64,000 bases of DNA from Stanieria sp. NIES-3757 (lineage in GTDB: Bacteria > Cyanobacteriota > Cyanobacteriia > Cyanobacteriales > Xenococcaceae). The stretch spans positions 1,798,001 through 1,862,000 of the forward strand of contig AP017375.1 of NCBI GenBank assembly GCA_002355455.1, written 5' to 3'. Both the position numbers and the translations under genes were made by a program. Under the pieces are notes generated by a model. The model was given only the letters and a program-made list of their open reading frames with translations. It was not told the origin of the DNA and did no database searches. Shown here one piece after another: positions 63,210 through 64,000 of this stretch (position 1 is the stretch's first letter; each line of letters opens with the position of its first letter).

Positions 63210-64000
63210 ATGCAACCTTACTCTATTGACTTTAGACAAAAAATAATTGAGATTTATGAACAAGAAAATATCTCAATTAGAAAACTGGCACAACGTTTTC
63301 AAGTAGCGAAAAGCTTCATCCAAAAGCTGCTAAAACAATATCGAGAAACAGGAGAGCTTAATCCACAAAAACCAGGAGGAAGTCCCCCAAGGAAACTCCA
63401 GTCAGAACAACTAATCACTTTAATTGAAATAATTGAAAGTAATAACGATGCTACATTAGAAGAGTTGTGCGAGCTACTTGAAAAAAAGATAAAAGTAAGA
63501 GTGAGCCGAGCCACAATGGGAAGAATAACTACTCAATTAAACTATAGCGTAAAAAAAAACTCTACACGCAGCAGAAAAAGAAAGCGCTCGCGTCCAAAAA
63601 AAGAGAGTTGAATTTTGGCAAAAAATACGAGAGCTACCCACGGAGAACTTGATTTTCATTGATGAATCAGGAGTTAATTTAGCAATGGTTAGAATGTATG
63701 CCAGAGCAATCATCGGTCAAAGAGCAAGGGGAACAAAACCACAAAAAAGAGGGAGAAATATTTCATTACTCACTGCTTGATCATTAAAAGAAGTGGTTGT
63801 ATTTAATAATGTTTATGGTGCAGTTGATGCAGTAACATTTGAAGCATTTATTGCTAATCAATTAGTCCCAAAGCTCTGGAAAAATGCTTGTGTGGTAATG
63901 GACAATGCCAAAATTCATTTGGGAGAAACTATTAGAGAATTAATTGAACAAGCAGGGGCTAAATTAATTTATTTATCCCCTTATTCTCCAGAATTTTCAC
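63210..64000 (+). pseudogene. IS630-type transposase, frameshifted and with an internal stop, cut by the window end
   Basis: The first frame (63210-63611) encodes the N-terminal DNA-binding HTH (MQPYSIDFRQKIIEIYEQEN; VAKSFIQKLLKQYRETGELN) of an IS630/Tc1-mariner transposase. The catalytic half continues in another frame: KRVEFWQKIRELP, IFIDESG with the first Asp, VVMDNAKIH with the second Asp, and SPYSPEFS near the window end. The frames join at a run of nine A (63551-63559); removing one A would fuse them. In the catalytic frame TGA at 63778-63780 interrupts NISLLTA-SLKEVVV. The gene looks inactive, although slippage at the A run could be natural in this family. The right end of the element is outside the window. 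Confidence 0.85.

Overview
The window is chromosomal DNA of a low-GC cyanobacterium. Diagnostic content is the photosystem II cluster rubA-ycf48-psbE-psbF-psbL-psbJ, a high-light-inducible (Hli) protein, a cyanobacteriochrome-bearing phototaxis receptor, PatA/PixG-type response regulators, a CtaA-like copper ATPase and frequent GCGATCGC (HIP1) octamers. The AT-rich intergenic DNA and gene set would fit a unicellular or pleurocapsalean cyanobacterium such as Stanieria, Pleurocapsa or Xenococcus, but the genus is a guess.

Layout. 1-5000: end of a histone-deacetylase-like hydrolase, a small zinc-ribbon protein, a receiver-only regulator, phosphofructokinase, a conserved cyanobacterial protein and a NatA-like ABC ATPase. 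5100-8150: a possible 28-residue membrane peptide and an unusual fusion of a cNMP-binding domain, a decayed sigma-54-activator AAA domain and a membrane polyferredoxin. 7857-10917: fmdA-fmdB, a DUF3124 lipoprotein behind a Fur-like palindrome, and an unknown protein. 11248-12726: hicB with an 11-codon stub of hicA, then a complete IS4-type insertion sequence with a 5-bp target duplication. 13000-19490: hli, a receiver protein, polyphosphate kinase, an RTX-repeat protein, a small HTH protein, a TrmH-type methyltransferase and tRNA-Leu(CAG). 19637-24633: murA (possibly starting at ATT), the rubA to psbJ photosystem cluster, a GrpE-like HTH protein and sulfiredoxin.

The centrepiece is 24.8-48.9 kb: about 24 kb of chemotaxis-like signalling genes, all on the plus strand. 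Cluster A (26444-37137) has a PatA-type regulator, CheY, two membrane chemoreceptors, a CheA-receiver hybrid and two CheW-like proteins; a PatA paralogue with a dead receiver lies just upstream. Cluster B (37348-48925) has the order of a pix/tax1 phototaxis operon: PixG, PixH, PixI, a PixJ whose GAF domain has both cysteines of DXCF blue/green cyanobacteriochromes, a second receptor whose GAF domain has lost them, a PixL-type CheA with two receivers, and a CheW-like protein. No cheR or cheB gene is present. By analogy with characterised pix and pil systems these genes should steer type IV pilus motility, cluster B by light and cluster A by unknown cues.

49.0-64.0 kb is mixed: gatA, small conserved proteins, a short GNAT protein, an orphan DUF433 protein, dprA, an aminotransferase, an FHA protein, the copper ATPase, a hydantoinase-B-like protein, a DUF3891/GAF pair, a DUF2993 protein and a broken IS630-type transposase cut by the window end. 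Some long gaps hold nothing I recognise. The 50.8-51.4 kb gap contains a strong leftward terminator with no gene in front of it, so an RNA gene is possible there.
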